A stretch of 64,000 nt of DNA from Sphaerisporangium rufum (GTDB lineage: Bacteria; Actinomycetota; Actinomycetes; Streptosporangiales; Streptosporangiaceae): the NCBI RefSeq assembly GCF_016863395.1, contig NZ_BOOU01000031.1, positions 1-64,000 of the forward strand, written 5' to 3'. A program made the translations under genes and the position numbers. The notes beneath the pieces were generated by a model. The model saw only the letters and a list, made by a program, of their open reading frames with translations, ran no database searches and was not told the DNA's origin. How positions within the stretch are numbered: position 1 is the stretch's first letter; each line of letters begins with the position of its first letter. Shown here in pieces: positions 50,884 to 59,749 of the stretch.

Positions 50884-51639
50884 ATGCGTTTCGGCAGGGT
50901 GGTGCACGCCGGCGGCACGAGCTACGTCGAGGTGCGCGAGCAGACCGCGATCGAGCTCGAGTGCGCGCCGTTCGGCGGCGTCCGGCCTACCGGGCGGGCC
51001 TGGCCGCTCGACTCGGTGCGGCCACTCGCCCCGGTCGAACCGACCAAGATCATTGGAGTCGGCCGGAATTACCACACCGGGGCCGAGCCCGCCGTGGCGG
51101 ATCCCGGCGAGCCGCTGGTGTTCGGCAAGCCGCCCTCGAGCGTGATCGGACCCGGCGCGCCGATCGTGCTGCCCGCCGGCGCGGGACAGGTCGACTTCGA
51201 GGGCGAGATCGCCGTGGTGATCGGCGTCCGGTGCCGCTCGGTACCGCGGGAGCGGGCCCTGGACGTCGTCTTCGGCTGCACGATCGCCAACGACGTCACC
51301 TCGCGCGAGCACCAGAGATCCGACGGGCAGTGGACGCGGGCCAAGGGCTACGACAGTTTCTGCCCGCTCGGCCCGTGGGTGCGCGCCGGATTCGACGCCT
51401 CGGACGTCGAGGTCCGCACCCTGCTGGACGGCGTGGTGCGGCAGAAGGAACGCAGCAGCTCGATGATCCACGACATTCCCACCCTGGTGGCCTGGTGCTC
51501 GGAGGTCATGACGCTGGAGCCGGGTGACGTCATCCTGTCCGGCACGCCCGCGGGCACCGGCCCACTCGCCCCGGGCCAGGAGGTCGTGGTGGAGGTCGAC
51601 GGGCTCGGGGCGCTGGCGAACCCGGTCGTGGCCGGGTGA
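50884..51639 (+). CDS. Fumarylacetoacetate hydrolase (FAH) family enzyme
   Basis: 251-aa FAH-fold protein. The metal-binding set is VDFEGEIAVVIG and CTIANDVTSREHQR, followed by GYDSFCPLGPW, DVILSGTPAGTG and the C-terminal GLGALANPV. Members hydrolyse C-C bonds of acylpyruvates, decarboxylate oxaloacetate or hydrate/isomerise 2-oxo acids. In this cluster it probably acts on a 2-oxo-acid intermediate related to the TPP enzyme. ATG 50884 follows GGAGGAG. Its last codons overlap the HAD gene start (GTGA). Confidence 0.9.
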   Translation: MRFGRVVHAGGTSYVEVREQTAIELECAPFGGVRPTGRAWPLDSVRPLAPVEPTKIIGVGRNYHTGAEPAVADPGEPLVFGKPPSSVIGPGAPIVLPAGAGQVDFEGEIAVVIGVRCRSVPRERALDVVFGCTIANDVTSREHQRSDGQWTRAKGYDSFCPLGPWVRAGFDASDVEVRTLLDGVVRQKERSSSMIHDIPTLVAWCSEVMTLEPGDVILSGTPAGTGPLAPGQEVVVEVDGLGALANPVVAG

Positions 51640-52334
51640 CCGCGCCGCCCGCCGTAGGGGCGGTGAGTTTCGACATCGACGACACGCTCATCGACTACTC
51701 GGCCTCGGTGCCGCACAGCCTGCGCGAGCTGTTCGGCCCCGAGGCCGACCCCGGGCTGTGGCAGGCGCTGATCGACGCGCTGTACCCGCGTTACCTCGCC
51801 GGCGGGCTGACGCACGAGGCGTACCTGCGCACGCGCCTGGCGGCCATGCTCACCGCGCTGGGCCGCCCGGTGCCAGGCGCCGCCGGGCTCGATGAGCTGG
51901 AACGGCGGCGCAGGACGGCGGCGGAGTCGCGGCTGCGGCTCTATCCGGACGTGCCCGGCTGCCTGGCCGCCCTGCGCGAGGCGGGCCTGCCGCTGGCCCT
52001 GCTGTCCAACGCGGACGGCCCGCGGCAGCGGCGGCGGCTGGACGTCGTCGGCCTCACCGGCCTGTTCGACGCCATCGTGATCTCCGGCGAGTCCGGGGTG
52101 GCCAAGCCCGATCCGGCCGCGTTCGGCCTGGTGCGCGCCCGCCTGGGGGTCGACCACGTCGTGCACGTCGGGGACGACCCCGCGGCGGACGCGCGGGGCG
52201 CGCTCGGCGCGGGGTTCCTGCCGGTCCTCGTCGACCGGGCCGGGCGGACCCGGGCGGTCCCGCCGGGCGTCCTGCGGGTCGGGGATCTGCGGGCGGTGCC
52301 CGCACTGCTGGAGCACGTGGGAAGGGGAGTGTGA
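51636..52334 (+). CDS. HAD-superfamily hydrolase (probable phosphatase)
   Basis: 232-aa haloacid-dehalogenase-like enzyme. Nucleophile and acid are D13 and D15 in FDIDDTL; motif II is LLSNAD, motif III Lys in GVAKPDP and motif IV VHVGDDPAAD. An alpha-helical cap lies about residues 20-90. Such enzymes mostly remove phosphate from small metabolites, and here a phosphorylated pathway intermediate is likely. GTG start overlaps the FAH stop by 4 bp. Confidence 0.9.
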   Translation: MTAPPAVGAVSFDIDDTLIDYSASVPHSLRELFGPEADPGLWQALIDALYPRYLAGGLTHEAYLRTRLAAMLTALGRPVPGAAGLDELERRRRTAAESRLRLYPDVPGCLAALREAGLPLALLSNADGPRQRRRLDVVGLTGLFDAIVISGESGVAKPDPAAFGLVRARLGVDHVVHVGDDPAADARGALGAGFLPVLVDRAGRTRAVPPGVLRVGDLRAVPALLEHVGRGV

Positions 52335-52335
52335 G

Positions 52336-53532
52336 ATGCACATGCTGCTGGTCGGCGCGTGGCCGGAGCTGGCGAACCAGCTGGTCGGGCTGCCCGCGCG
52401 GGTTTCGCTGCTGCAGCAGCCCAAGTCGGTGGACGGGCGGGAGCAGGAGTGGGCGCACCGCTACGTCGAGGTCGAGTACGGCGAGGTCGACGCGGCCGTC
52501 GCGGTGGCGGAGCGGATCCACCACCAGGACCCGGTGGACGTCGTGGTGGGCTTCCGGGAGTTCGCGCTGCCCGCGGTCGCCGCGATCGCCCGGGCTCTGG
52601 ACCTGCCCAGCGTGCCGGGACCGGTGGACACTCTCGGCCTGGACAAGGCGGAGGTGCGCGACCTGATCCGGGACGGCGCCGCCCGCGTCGTACGGCACCG
52701 GGTGTGCCGGACCGAGCAGGACGTGCACGGGTTCGCCGCGGAGGCCGGCTTCCCGCTGATCCTCAAGCCGGCCGGGGGCGCGGGCAGCATCGGCGTGCAC
52801 GCGGTGCGGGACGCCGCCGGGCTGGCCGACGCGTGGCGGCACGCGAGCGCGGCGGCGGCCGGCGCGGCGGTGCTGGCCGAGGAACTGGTGACCGGTCCCG
52901 AGTACAGCGTGGAGACGCGATCGGCCGGCGGACGGCACGAGGTGGTCGCGGTGACCGAGAAGCTGACCACCGGGGCGCCGCACTTTGTCGAGGTCGGTCA
53001 CCTGGTGCCCGCCCGGCTGCCCGCGCGCGTCGCCGAGACGCTCGGCGCCGAGGCGCTGCGTGCGGTCGCCGCGACCGGGCACCGCACCGGCCCGTGCCAC
53101 GTCGAGCTGATCCTCACCGGTGAGGGCCCGGCGATCGTGGAGATCAACCGGCGGCCGGGCGGCGACCGCATCTGGGAGCTGGTCCGCCTCGCCACCGGGC
53201 GGGACATCATGGCCGAGTCTTTGTGGGACGCCGCCGGCGCCGAGCCGCCGATCGGCACGCGCTCGGCGGCCGCCGCGATCCGCTTCCTGACGCCCACGGG
53301 CCCGGCCACTGTCGCCGAGGTGCTGCCGCGGGACGCGGCGATCGGGGTGCCGGGCTTCCTGCGCGGCGTGATCTCCGTACCGGGACCGGGCGCCGAGGTC
53401 GAGCCCGCCTCCTCGTCGCTGGGCAGGTTCGGGTACGTCCTGGTGGCCGGGGCGGACGCCGAGTCGGCGGCGGCCGCCGCCGAGCAGGCCCGGGCACGTG
53501 TGGACGAGGAATTGTTCGTCCCCCGGCCCTAA
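52336..53532 (+). CDS. ATP-grasp carboxylate-amine ligase 2
   Basis: 398-aa ATP-grasp enzyme with a different N-terminal part from ligase 1: MHMLLVGAWPELANQLV and VVVGFREFALPAVAAIA. ATP-binding region: FPLILKPAGGAGSIGVHAV; metal region: CHVELILTGEGPAIVEINRR with Glu and Asn in place, then PGGDRIWEL. It resembles BtrJ/LdmS-like amino-acid ligases. With ligase 1 it could build a tripeptide, or the two could act at different steps. It directly follows the HAD gene (1 bp gap), is last in the operon, and has no obvious terminator. Confidence 0.86.
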   Translation: MHMLLVGAWPELANQLVGLPARVSLLQQPKSVDGREQEWAHRYVEVEYGEVDAAVAVAERIHHQDPVDVVVGFREFALPAVAAIARALDLPSVPGPVDTLGLDKAEVRDLIRDGAARVVRHRVCRTEQDVHGFAAEAGFPLILKPAGGAGSIGVHAVRDAAGLADAWRHASAAAAGAAVLAEELVTGPEYSVETRSAGGRHEVVAVTEKLTTGAPHFVEVGHLVPARLPARVAETLGAEALRAVAATGHRTGPCHVELILTGEGPAIVEINRRPGGDRIWELVRLATGRDIMAESLWDAAGAEPPIGTRSAAAAIRFLTPTGPATVAEVLPRDAAIGVPGFLRGVISVPGPGAEVEPASSSLGRFGYVLVAGADAESAAAAAEQARARVDEELFVPRP

Positions 53533-53737
53533 GGCCGGCCGGCGGCGAGCCGGAATCCGCGCCGCCCGGCCCGGGCGACGCGCCAGGCCGGGCCGGGCGT
53601 TGAGCGGGTGACGAAGTGCGCGTCAGGCGACCACCAGTCGGCCGGGACCCCGATCACCGGCGGTCCGAGATCGGCGGCGCGAGCGTGCCCTCAGGTGAGG
53701 AGGCCGGCGTGATCCGTCAGCGGGACTTCGGTGGCGG

Positions 53738-54976
53738 TCAGGCGCCTGCCTTCTCGCTCAGCTCATCGCTGTCGGGGTCCACGGCCGCGCGGGCCGTGAT
53801 GCGGCGTTCTTTGAGGATGAACGCCAGGGCGAAACCGGCGGTGACCAGCACGGCCAGGATGACGAACACCCACCGGACGCCGCCGTGGTCGGCGATCTCG
53901 CCCAGCAGCGGGCTGACGACGCCGCCCAGCGAGAGCGTCAGGCCGAGCGTGATGCCCGAGGCGACCCCGATGCGGCCTGGCAGGTAGGAGTGCGACAGCG
54001 TGATCTGCGCGGCGAAGGGGACGAACAGGCTCACCCCGAGTGCCGCGGTCGCGACGATCACGACCGCCGGAGTCGGGGCGAGGACGATCGCACCGGTGGA
54101 CAGCGCGGCCAGTAGATAGCCGGTGCGCACGACCCGCAACCGTCCGAACCGGTCGGCCAGCCATCCACCGGCCAGCGTGCCCGCCGCCCCTGCCGCCGGG
54201 AAGACCGACAGCGCGATCGAGGCGAACTCCGGCGACGTGCCGAATCGTTGAATGGCGTACAGCGATACGAACGTCGACGTGCCGACGAATGTGATCGACC
54301 ATGTCGCCAGCACCAGCGTGAGCCAGCCGAACGCCCGCCAGTCATCGCCGGCCTGGTGCTGGGTCGCGGTCGCACGCCCGATGGCCGCGGTGGCGCCGGT
54401 CGCGGAGAACAGGTGCCGCCACGACACCGCGGCGTACACGAGACCGAACACTACGGCGGGTATCACCAGCAGCGCGGTGCCGTTCAAACCGAACCGGCCA
54501 ACGACGAGGATCACCGCCGACGGCGCGAGGGCGCCGCCGAGGTTCCCGCCGACGGAGAACAGGCTCATCGCCCCGCTGGTGCCACCACCGGCTCTGCGGG
54601 CTTCCATAGTCGCGGCGGGGTGGTACGCGGCCACGCCGATGCCGGAGACGGCGATCACGATCCACACCGCCGGATACGACTCCGACACCAGGCCGCTCAG
54701 CGCCACGCCGATGCCGGCGGTCAGCAGGCCGGCCAGACTCATCCAGGGCATCCCGAACCTGTCGCTGAGATGCCCGAAGATCGGCTGCGCGACGCTGGAC
54801 AGCGCGGTGGCGGCGAGGGTGACCCCGGCGACGGCGGCGTAGGTGTAGCGCGCGTGCAGGACGAAGAACGGCAACAGGGCCGCCACGGCACCGGTGTAGA
54901 AGTCGTTCGCGCCATGGGTCGCGGTCAGCGCCCACAGGCCCGCCCTGCCGGGCGCGGGAGAGGTGGTCGTGCTCAA
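53738..54976 (-). CDS. MFS transporter, Fsr (fosmidomycin-resistance)-like
   Basis: 412-aa, 12-TM exporter. The start ATHGANDFYTGAVAALLPFF matches the Fsr group, where HxxNDxxxGxxxxLLP is typical, and GHLSDRFGMPW is MFS motif A. TTG 54976 is chosen because GAAAGGA lies six bases upstream and the frame upstream looks non-coding. It is divergent from a GntR-family regulator gene that probably controls it. It may or may not belong to the cluster ending at 53532, with which it converges. Confidence 0.88.
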   Translation of the reverse strand: MSTTTSPAPGRAGLWALTATHGANDFYTGAVAALLPFFVLHARYTYAAVAGVTLAATALSSVAQPIFGHLSDRFGMPWMSLAGLLTAGIGVALSGLVSESYPAVWIVIAVSGIGVAAYHPAATMEARRAGGGTSGAMSLFSVGGNLGGALAPSAVILVVGRFGLNGTALLVIPAVVFGLVYAAVSWRHLFSATGATAAIGRATATQHQAGDDWRAFGWLTLVLATWSITFVGTSTFVSLYAIQRFGTSPEFASIALSVFPAAGAAGTLAGGWLADRFGRLRVVRTGYLLAALSTGAIVLAPTPAVVIVATAALGVSLFVPFAAQITLSHSYLPGRIGVASGITLGLTLSLGGVVSPLLGEIADHGGVRWVFVILAVLVTAGFALAFILKERRITARAAVDPDSDELSEKAGA

Positions 54977-55204
54977 CGGGATTCCTTTCGACGGGGATCG
55001 CGCGCGTAGCGCGCACCCGAGGGCTCGCGGCATGGACGGCATGGTGCAACCGGAAGGGGGCGGCACAGGGATGGGGAAGACCGGCGGGAAGAGCCGCTCC
55101 GCAACAGGGGCGCCGACGCGCCTAAGCCCTGTTGCGGCAGACAAGTAGCCGTCCGCACATGGGATAGACTGTACACGATTCCTCAGACAAGTAGAGAGGT
55201 AGCG

Positions 55205-55879
55205 ATGGCGCAGATCAGACGGGCGCCGCTCGCGGACCAGGCGGCCGAGGCCCTCCTTGAGCGCATCCGCGCCGGCGAGTGGCCCCTGGGGGCGAAGCTG
55301 CCCGGCGAGACGACCCTCGGCCCGCAGCTGGGCGTCGGCCGCTCGACCGTGCGCGAGGCCATCCGGCAGCTCGCGGGCCGAGGAGTCCTGGAGTCACGGC
55401 AGGGCGCGGGTGTGTTCGTCACGGCGCTCGATGTCACCGAGGACTGGAACGCCGTCATGCGGCGCGCCGGGATCATCTCGGTGATCGAGGCGCGTATCGC
55501 GATCGAGGCCGAGGCCGCCGCCCACGCCGCCGCGCGACGTACGCCGCAGGCGCTGCGCGCGATCCGCCGCGCGCTGGCCGATCGCCAGGAGCGACGCGGC
55601 AGCACGGAGGACCACGTGGACGCCGACATGGCCTTCCACCGCGCCATCGTCGCCGCCGCCGGCAATCCCGTCCTCCTGGAACTCTTCGACACCTTCGTGC
55701 CGAGGCTGCGCCAGGCGATGATCGACATGCTCCGCATCGGCCGGAGCCTCTCCGTAGAGCGAGACCAGGCGGCGCACGCCGATCTGGCGGAGGCGATCGC
55801 CGCGCGCGACGCCGACGCCGCGCGCCGCCTCAGTCGCGCCCATCTGGAATCCCTTGAGAGCGCGCTGCGCCGGTCCTGA
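55205..55879 (+). CDS. GntR/FadR-family transcriptional regulator
   Basis: 224-aa regulator: winged helix-turn-helix about residues 5-70 (LGPQLGVGRSTVREAIRQLAGRG) and a C-terminal FCD ligand-binding domain (FHRAIVAAAGNP and HADLAEAIAARDADAAR, with the metal-binding Asp/His positions of FCD). It is divergent from the Fsr-like MFS gene. The 228 bp between them include GATAGACTGTACACGATT, which may hold an operator, but the dyad is imperfect. Confidence 0.9.
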   Translation: MAQIRRAPLADQAAEALLERIRAGEWPLGAKLPGETTLGPQLGVGRSTVREAIRQLAGRGVLESRQGAGVFVTALDVTEDWNAVMRRAGIISVIEARIAIEAEAAAHAAARRTPQALRAIRRALADRQERRGSTEDHVDADMAFHRAIVAAAGNPVLLELFDTFVPRLRQAMIDMLRIGRSLSVERDQAAHADLAEAIAARDADAARRLSRAHLESLESALRRS

Positions 55880-55940
55880 CGCCGACCGGCCCGGGGTCGG
55901 CAGGACGCGTTCCCGAACGCCGCGATCCACCGGCCGGCGG

Positions 55941-56333
55941 AGGACGGGTTTGTGGAAGGCTCGGCCACGTCCTACGCTTGCCGCACGCCTGGCCGCGCCG
56001 GAGACGACGGCCGACGACCTGGCCGCGATGCGCGCGGCGAACGAGGCGTTCATCCAGGCGCTCGACGCGAACGACGCCGTCGCGGCGCTGGCGGCGGACG
56101 ACCGGTTCCACGCCGTGGCGGTGCACCGCTGCGGCGACTCGGCCATCGAGGCGACGATCGGCCGCTTCACCCCCGTCGTCCGCCGGCTGGAGCACCAGCG
56201 CTTCGCCTCCCCCGCCGCGCGCCACTCCGTGGCCCGGCACCAGCAGATCATCGAAACCTGCGAGCAGCGCGACGGCCCGCTGGCGGCCCGCCGGGTGGAC
56301 GAGGCCTGGTGCACCTTGCTGCGGGAGCTGTGA
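55941..56333 (+). pseudogene. Remnant of a second GntR/FCD regulator, HTH missing
   Basis: The C-terminal half of an FCD domain is readable: AAMRAANEAFIQALDANDAVAALAADDRFHAV (in pieces AAMRAANEAF and DDRFHAV), RRLEHQRF and ARHQQIIETC. The winged helix-turn-helix that should precede it is absent, and the upstream sequence does not continue it in any frame. The family assignment rests on the DDRFHxxxxxxC/N and HxxIIxAC patterns. It lies directly behind the intact GntR gene, but the sequences differ, so it is a separate, broken gene. Confidence 0.6.
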
Positions 56334-56408
56334 CCGAGTTCTCGTGCTTCCGCCCGCCGGCGGTCAGGTCGGGGCGGTTCTCGACGGCCAGGGCGTCGGC
56401 TCCCGTAG

Positions 56409-56648
56409 GTGCCGATCAACTTGTCGGTCTTCTCGGCGCCGGTGAAGAACGCGGCCGGGCGCGACAAGCCGAGCTGGGCCGTGATCGCGACCGAGGACAG
56501 GGCGTTCGACCAGGCGATGCTGCAGCACATGGCCAAGCGCATCGGTGCGAAGATCACTGAGGTCCCGGCGAGCCACGCCCGGTACGCGACGCGGGCCGGT
56601 ACCGTCGCCGACGTCATCGTCGCCGCCGCGCAGCACGCTCTCGGCTGA
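56409..56648 (+). pseudogene. C-terminal fragment of an alpha/beta hydrolase
   Basis: The frame encodes about 79 residues like the end of an alpha/beta hydrolase of the kind found widely in actinobacteria: INLSVFSAPVKNAAG, KPSWAVIATEDRAFD, and ITEVPASHARYATRAG. The last block should carry the catalytic His (SHA), with Asp/Glu in TEDRAFD. The nucleophile Ser elbow and two thirds of the protein are missing. It is a decayed gene. Confidence 0.6.
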
Positions 56649-56835
56649 CCGGCGGCCGCACCATCCGGGCCGGCTCGCGAGTCCCCGGAACGTGAGCCGG
56701 ACTTCGGCGCCATCGGCGCCTCCAAGGCGCGCTCGCTCGGTGCCGGCGCGCGCCTTGAAAGCCGATGGGGCACCCGGTGAAGGTGAGAGATCAAGGTGGC
56801 CGGTCCGCGCGGTTCCCGCGAGGGCGGGCCGGTCG

Positions 56836-57579
56836 CTACAGGGTGACCGGCCGGCCCGGGGGCGGGGAGAGCAGGAGGTCGGTCAGGCCCGCCTCGGCGA
56901 AGGCGGCGTGGACGTCCGGCGGGCCCTCGGTGAAGTGGGCCCAGCCCTCGACGTGCAGCGGAACCACCTTTCCGGCCTTCAGCAGGCGGGCGGCGGCCGC
57001 CATGCCGGCGGCGTCCAGGGTGAGCGGCTCGTCGAACATCGGCGCCCGGGCGGCGCCGCCGAACAGCAGCGCGACGTCGACGGCCGGGAACCGGGCGGCG
57101 ACCGCCTCCACGTGCTCCAGCGCGGCGTTGTCCCCGCTGATGTAGACGGTGGGCAGCCCGGCGCCGGTCAGCACGAAGCCGGTGACCTGGCCGACGACGG
57201 GCTCGCATCCCGGCGGGCCGTGCCGGGCGGGCACGGCGGTGACGCGGACCGGGCCGATGTCGTGGTGCTGCCACGGGCGCAGCGGGGTCGCCCCGGTACG
57301 CGCGGCGGCCTCGGGCGTGGTCAGGGTGAGCGGCGCGGCGGCCATCACCTCGCGCCCGAGGTCGTCGAGGTTGTCGGGATGCTGGTCGTGGCTGAGCAGC
57401 ACCAGGTCCACCCGGCCGGCGCCCGCGGGGGGCACCGCCGGGCCGGTGGTCTTGGTGAGGGTGAGCGGCCCGGCGGGGTGCTCGCCCGGCGGGTCGAAGG
57501 TCGGGTCGGTGAGAATGCGCAGGCCGCCCAGTTCCAGCAGGGCGGTCGGACCGCCGATCACGGTGATCGTGGCCGTCAT
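56836..57579 (-). CDS. Metallo-beta-lactamase-fold hydrolase, UlaG-like
   Basis: 247-aa soluble MBL-fold protein, close to the UlaG/YfhI-type group. N-terminal ITVIGGPTALLELGGLRILTDPTF is typical; metal site LLSHDQHPDNLD (HxxxHxDN form), VPARHGPPG, and YISGDNA are present. The final His is in LHVEGWAHF. Substrate unknown. ATG 57579 has GGAG-like bases upstream. It stands alone, separated by 307 bp of non-coding DNA from the PixA operon. Confidence 0.85.
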   Translation of the reverse strand: MTATITVIGGPTALLELGGLRILTDPTFDPPGEHPAGPLTLTKTTGPAVPPAGAGRVDLVLLSHDQHPDNLDDLGREVMAAAPLTLTTPEAAARTGATPLRPWQHHDIGPVRVTAVPARHGPPGCEPVVGQVTGFVLTGAGLPTVYISGDNAALEHVEAVAARFPAVDVALLFGGAARAPMFDEPLTLDAAGMAAAARLLKAGKVVPLHVEGWAHFTEGPPDVHAAFAEAGLTDLLLSPPPGRPVTL

Positions 57580-57839
57580 GGGCGGCTCCGTTCGGTGCGC
57601 GGTCCGGATCGTCCAGATCACGCTAACCGAACTGATCGCGGGGCACCAGGACACGCCGCGGCGGGGCGCGGGAGCGGCGGGACGCACCGGGCGGGGCGCA
57701 GGAGCATCGAGACGCCGGGGTGCGGGACCACCGGAAGCGACGGGTCGAGCGCGGGAGCATCTGGACCCGGCGCGGCCGTACGGGGCCGGCACCTGCCGCG
57801 TTCCCCGTTCCGACCGTGGTGGGCCGGTCGCCGGCGGGA
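57580..57839. other. Intergenic region, no gene seen
   Basis: Between the MBL-fold gene and the terminator of the PixA operon. GC-rich with several short self-complementary pieces but no codon pattern on either strand. Confidence 0.5.
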
Positions 57840-57872
57840 GGAGGCCATGGCCGGCGGGCGGCCATGGCCTCC
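57840..57872 (-). terminator. Terminator of the PixA/decarboxylase operon
   Basis: A perfect 13-bp stem (GGAGGCCATGGCC / GGCCATGGCCTCC) with a 7-base loop starts 14 bp after the last stop codon on the minus strand. No T-run follows. Confidence 0.7.
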
Positions 57873-57886
57873 GGGTCAGGCGGCCG

Positions 57887-58435
57887 TCAGACGGGCAGCA
57901 CCCGCAGTGCGGGGTAGCGGACCGAGTTCAGGTACAGCTTGTCGGTGCCGTGCTCCTTCTCCAGTTCCAGCACCATCCGGTAGCGGTAGAGTCCCGGCCG
58001 GGCGTCGCTCATCACCGCCCCGGCCCAGTAGTAGTAGACGGCGGTGTACTGGTCACGGATCCGGTCGGGGGCGCCGTACACCTTGAGCTCGGTCATGATC
58101 CGGCGTTCGGCGACGTCGTCCTCGTCGCCCTTCTCGATGTCCAGGAAGACCAGGTTGTTGATCTTCGGCATCGGCGGCCAGGTGCCGTCCGCGCGGCGGT
58201 GCATGTCGATCGGGCGGATGATCCAGTTGATCACCTGCCCCTGCTTGCAGATGGTCTCCAGGTGGTCGGCGCCCTGCCCGACCCCGCCGACGCTGTTGTC
58301 CATCATGTAGAGGCAGCCGTCCAAGGACTTGGTCGCGGCGGCCTTCTCCATGTCGACCAGCGTCACCACGTTGAGCTGGACGGAGTTGAGCTGGCCACGG
58401 TCGGCGAAGTCCGTCGCCGCGTACGCCTCGGTCAT
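57887..58435 (-). CDS. PixA/AidA-family (inclusion body) protein 1
   Basis: 182-aa soluble protein of the PixA/AidA family (Pfam inclusion body protein PixA type). Hallmarks: LNVVTLVDMEKAA at the start, CLYMMDNSVGGVG, a glycine/charged GQVINWIIRPIDMHR centre, and the end YYYWAGAVMSDARPGLYRYRMVLEL with a final strand RVLPV. PixA accumulates in Xenorhabdus inclusions and AidA is quorum-regulated in Burkholderia; biochemical roles are unknown. It is the last gene of a six-gene minus-strand operon and overlaps its upstream neighbour by 4 bp. Confidence 0.8.
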   Translation of the reverse strand: MTEAYAATDFADRGQLNSVQLNVVTLVDMEKAAATKSLDGCLYMMDNSVGGVGQGADHLETICKQGQVINWIIRPIDMHRRADGTWPPMPKINNLVFLDIEKGDEDDVAERRIMTELKVYGAPDRIRDQYTAVYYYWAGAVMSDARPGLYRYRMVLELEKEHGTDKLYLNSVRYPALRVLPV

Positions 58436-58890
58436 CGGCGTTCCTTTCCTTCGCCGGCGGCGCCGGCCAGGGCCGGACGCGCATTGGGGGTGAACGGGGT
58501 GCCGACCGTGCCGAGCAGGAACGAGAGCCGGTAGAGGGCCGGTTCGGTGAGGTCCTGCTTGACCTCGGCGGTCCAGAACACGATGTCGGTGCCGGGGTAC
58601 ACCTTGCGGGTGGGCTCGGCGATCCGCGGGTCGATCTCGATGTCGGCGAGCGCCACGAAGGTCTCGCACTCCAGCGGGATCACGTTCCACAGCAGGGTGT
58701 CGCCCTTGCGCACCCGGCTGTGCAGCGCGGGGGTGCCGAAGCCGCTGGACCCCGCGATGCGGTTGGTGTCGTAGAGGTAGAGGTTGTCGTCCAGGTTCTC
58801 CGACGCCAGCGCGGCCACCGGGTCGACCACCGCGGTGATCGTCACGGGCCGGGCCGGCCGGCGTTCTGCTTGCCTGCTCTTGGGGGGCAT
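58432..58890 (-). CDS. PixA/AidA-family protein 2
   Basis: 152-aa paralogue. After a basic 18-residue tail, VTITAVVDPVAALASENL and NLYLYDTNRIAGSSG align with the family start; GDTLLWNVIPLECETFV is the central block and VFWTAEVKQDLTEPALYRLSF the late one. It is the shortest of the four and lacks the usual final strand, ending in a Gly/Lys/Arg tail. The stop overlaps protein 1 start by 4 bp. Confidence 0.72.
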   Translation of the reverse strand: MPPKSRQAERRPARPVTITAVVDPVAALASENLDDNLYLYDTNRIAGSSGFGTPALHSRVRKGDTLLWNVIPLECETFVALADIEIDPRIAEPTRKVYPGTDIVFWTAEVKQDLTEPALYRLSFLLGTVGTPFTPNARPALAGAAGEGKERR

Positions 58891-58944
58891 GCCGCTCCTC
58901 CGCTCGAAGGTGCTCCGGGTTGGACGGTGAACGGATCCGCCGGG

Positions 58945-59724
58945 TCAGCCGGCGGCCGGGACGGCGGGCAGCGGGAGCTCGCCCAGCCCGGCACCGGTGA
59001 ACCCGTTGCGCTTCGGATCGCTGATGATCTTGAGGCTGGACTCGCAGGTCAGGTCCACCGACCGCCACACCATCTCGCCGCCCTGCTCGACCAGCTCGTG
59101 CAGCTGGACGTGCATCGTGTACGGGTAGACCCCGGGCCGGCTGGTGTCCACGGTCGCCGCCCAGTACCAGCCGTCGTAGATCATGTCGGGCGACCCGTAC
59201 TGGGCCGGGTACATGATCTTCTCGACGACCGCCTGGCCGGTGATGTCGGTGATCACCGGGGCCGGGTAGTTGTACGCGGCGGCGCTGCCGGTGGTCCTGC
59301 CGGTGACGTCCAGCAGCTTGCCCTCGGTGAGTCCGCGCCCGGTGCCCGGGCGGGCCCGCTTGCCGACCCGGCGCTGCAACCGCTTGACGTCGGCCTCCTC
59401 GACGCCGCCCTCGGCGTCGAGCGAGGCCAGCTCGTCCAGCGTGCGCCGGTCGTCGGCGCGCTCCTGCTCGGCCAGGTAGTTGCGCGGCACCGTCGGGGGG
59501 ATCGCCCCGAGGGCCGCGGGCAGCCAGTTGAGCACCTGCTCGGTCGCCTGCGATCCGTCGGAGAAGTAGGTGCCGGGCACGATCGTCACCAGCTTCTCGG
59601 TGCCGACCCCGGCGGAGCCGAACAGCTTCATGTTGTCGAACCAGTACGTGTTCCCGGCGAGCGTGCGCTCCTTGAGCGCGTTCTCGACGTCGAAGAGCAC
59701 GATGATCCCGTGTTGCTGGGCCAT
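58945..59724 (-). CDS. PixA/AidA-family protein 3 with internal insertion
   Basis: 259-aa member, the longest of the four. IIVLFDVENALKERTLAGN, YWFDNMKLFGSAGVG and the late YDGWYWAATVDTSRPGVYPYTM keep the family plan. An extra charged helical insert (about residues 85-140: LAEQERADDRRTLDEL and VEEADVKRLQRRVGK) separates the two halves. ATG 59724 follows GAAAGG. The insert could mediate assembly with other subunits (inference). Confidence 0.72.
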   Translation of the reverse strand: MAQQHGIIVLFDVENALKERTLAGNTYWFDNMKLFGSAGVGTEKLVTIVPGTYFSDGSQATEQVLNWLPAALGAIPPTVPRNYLAEQERADDRRTLDELASLDAEGGVEEADVKRLQRRVGKRARPGTGRGLTEGKLLDVTGRTTGSAAAYNYPAPVITDITGQAVVEKIMYPAQYGSPDMIYDGWYWAATVDTSRPGVYPYTMHVQLHELVEQGGEMVWRSVDLTCESSLKIISDPKRNGFTGAGLGELPLPAVPAAG

Positions 59725-59749
59725 GGAACCGCCTTTCCGGAGAGGTGGC

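Noticed and set aside
53738-55879. Fsr-like MFS and GntR genes as certain members of the biosynthetic cluster
   Set aside because: They are on their own divergent promoter, converge with the cluster, and a cluster MFS already exists; membership is left open.
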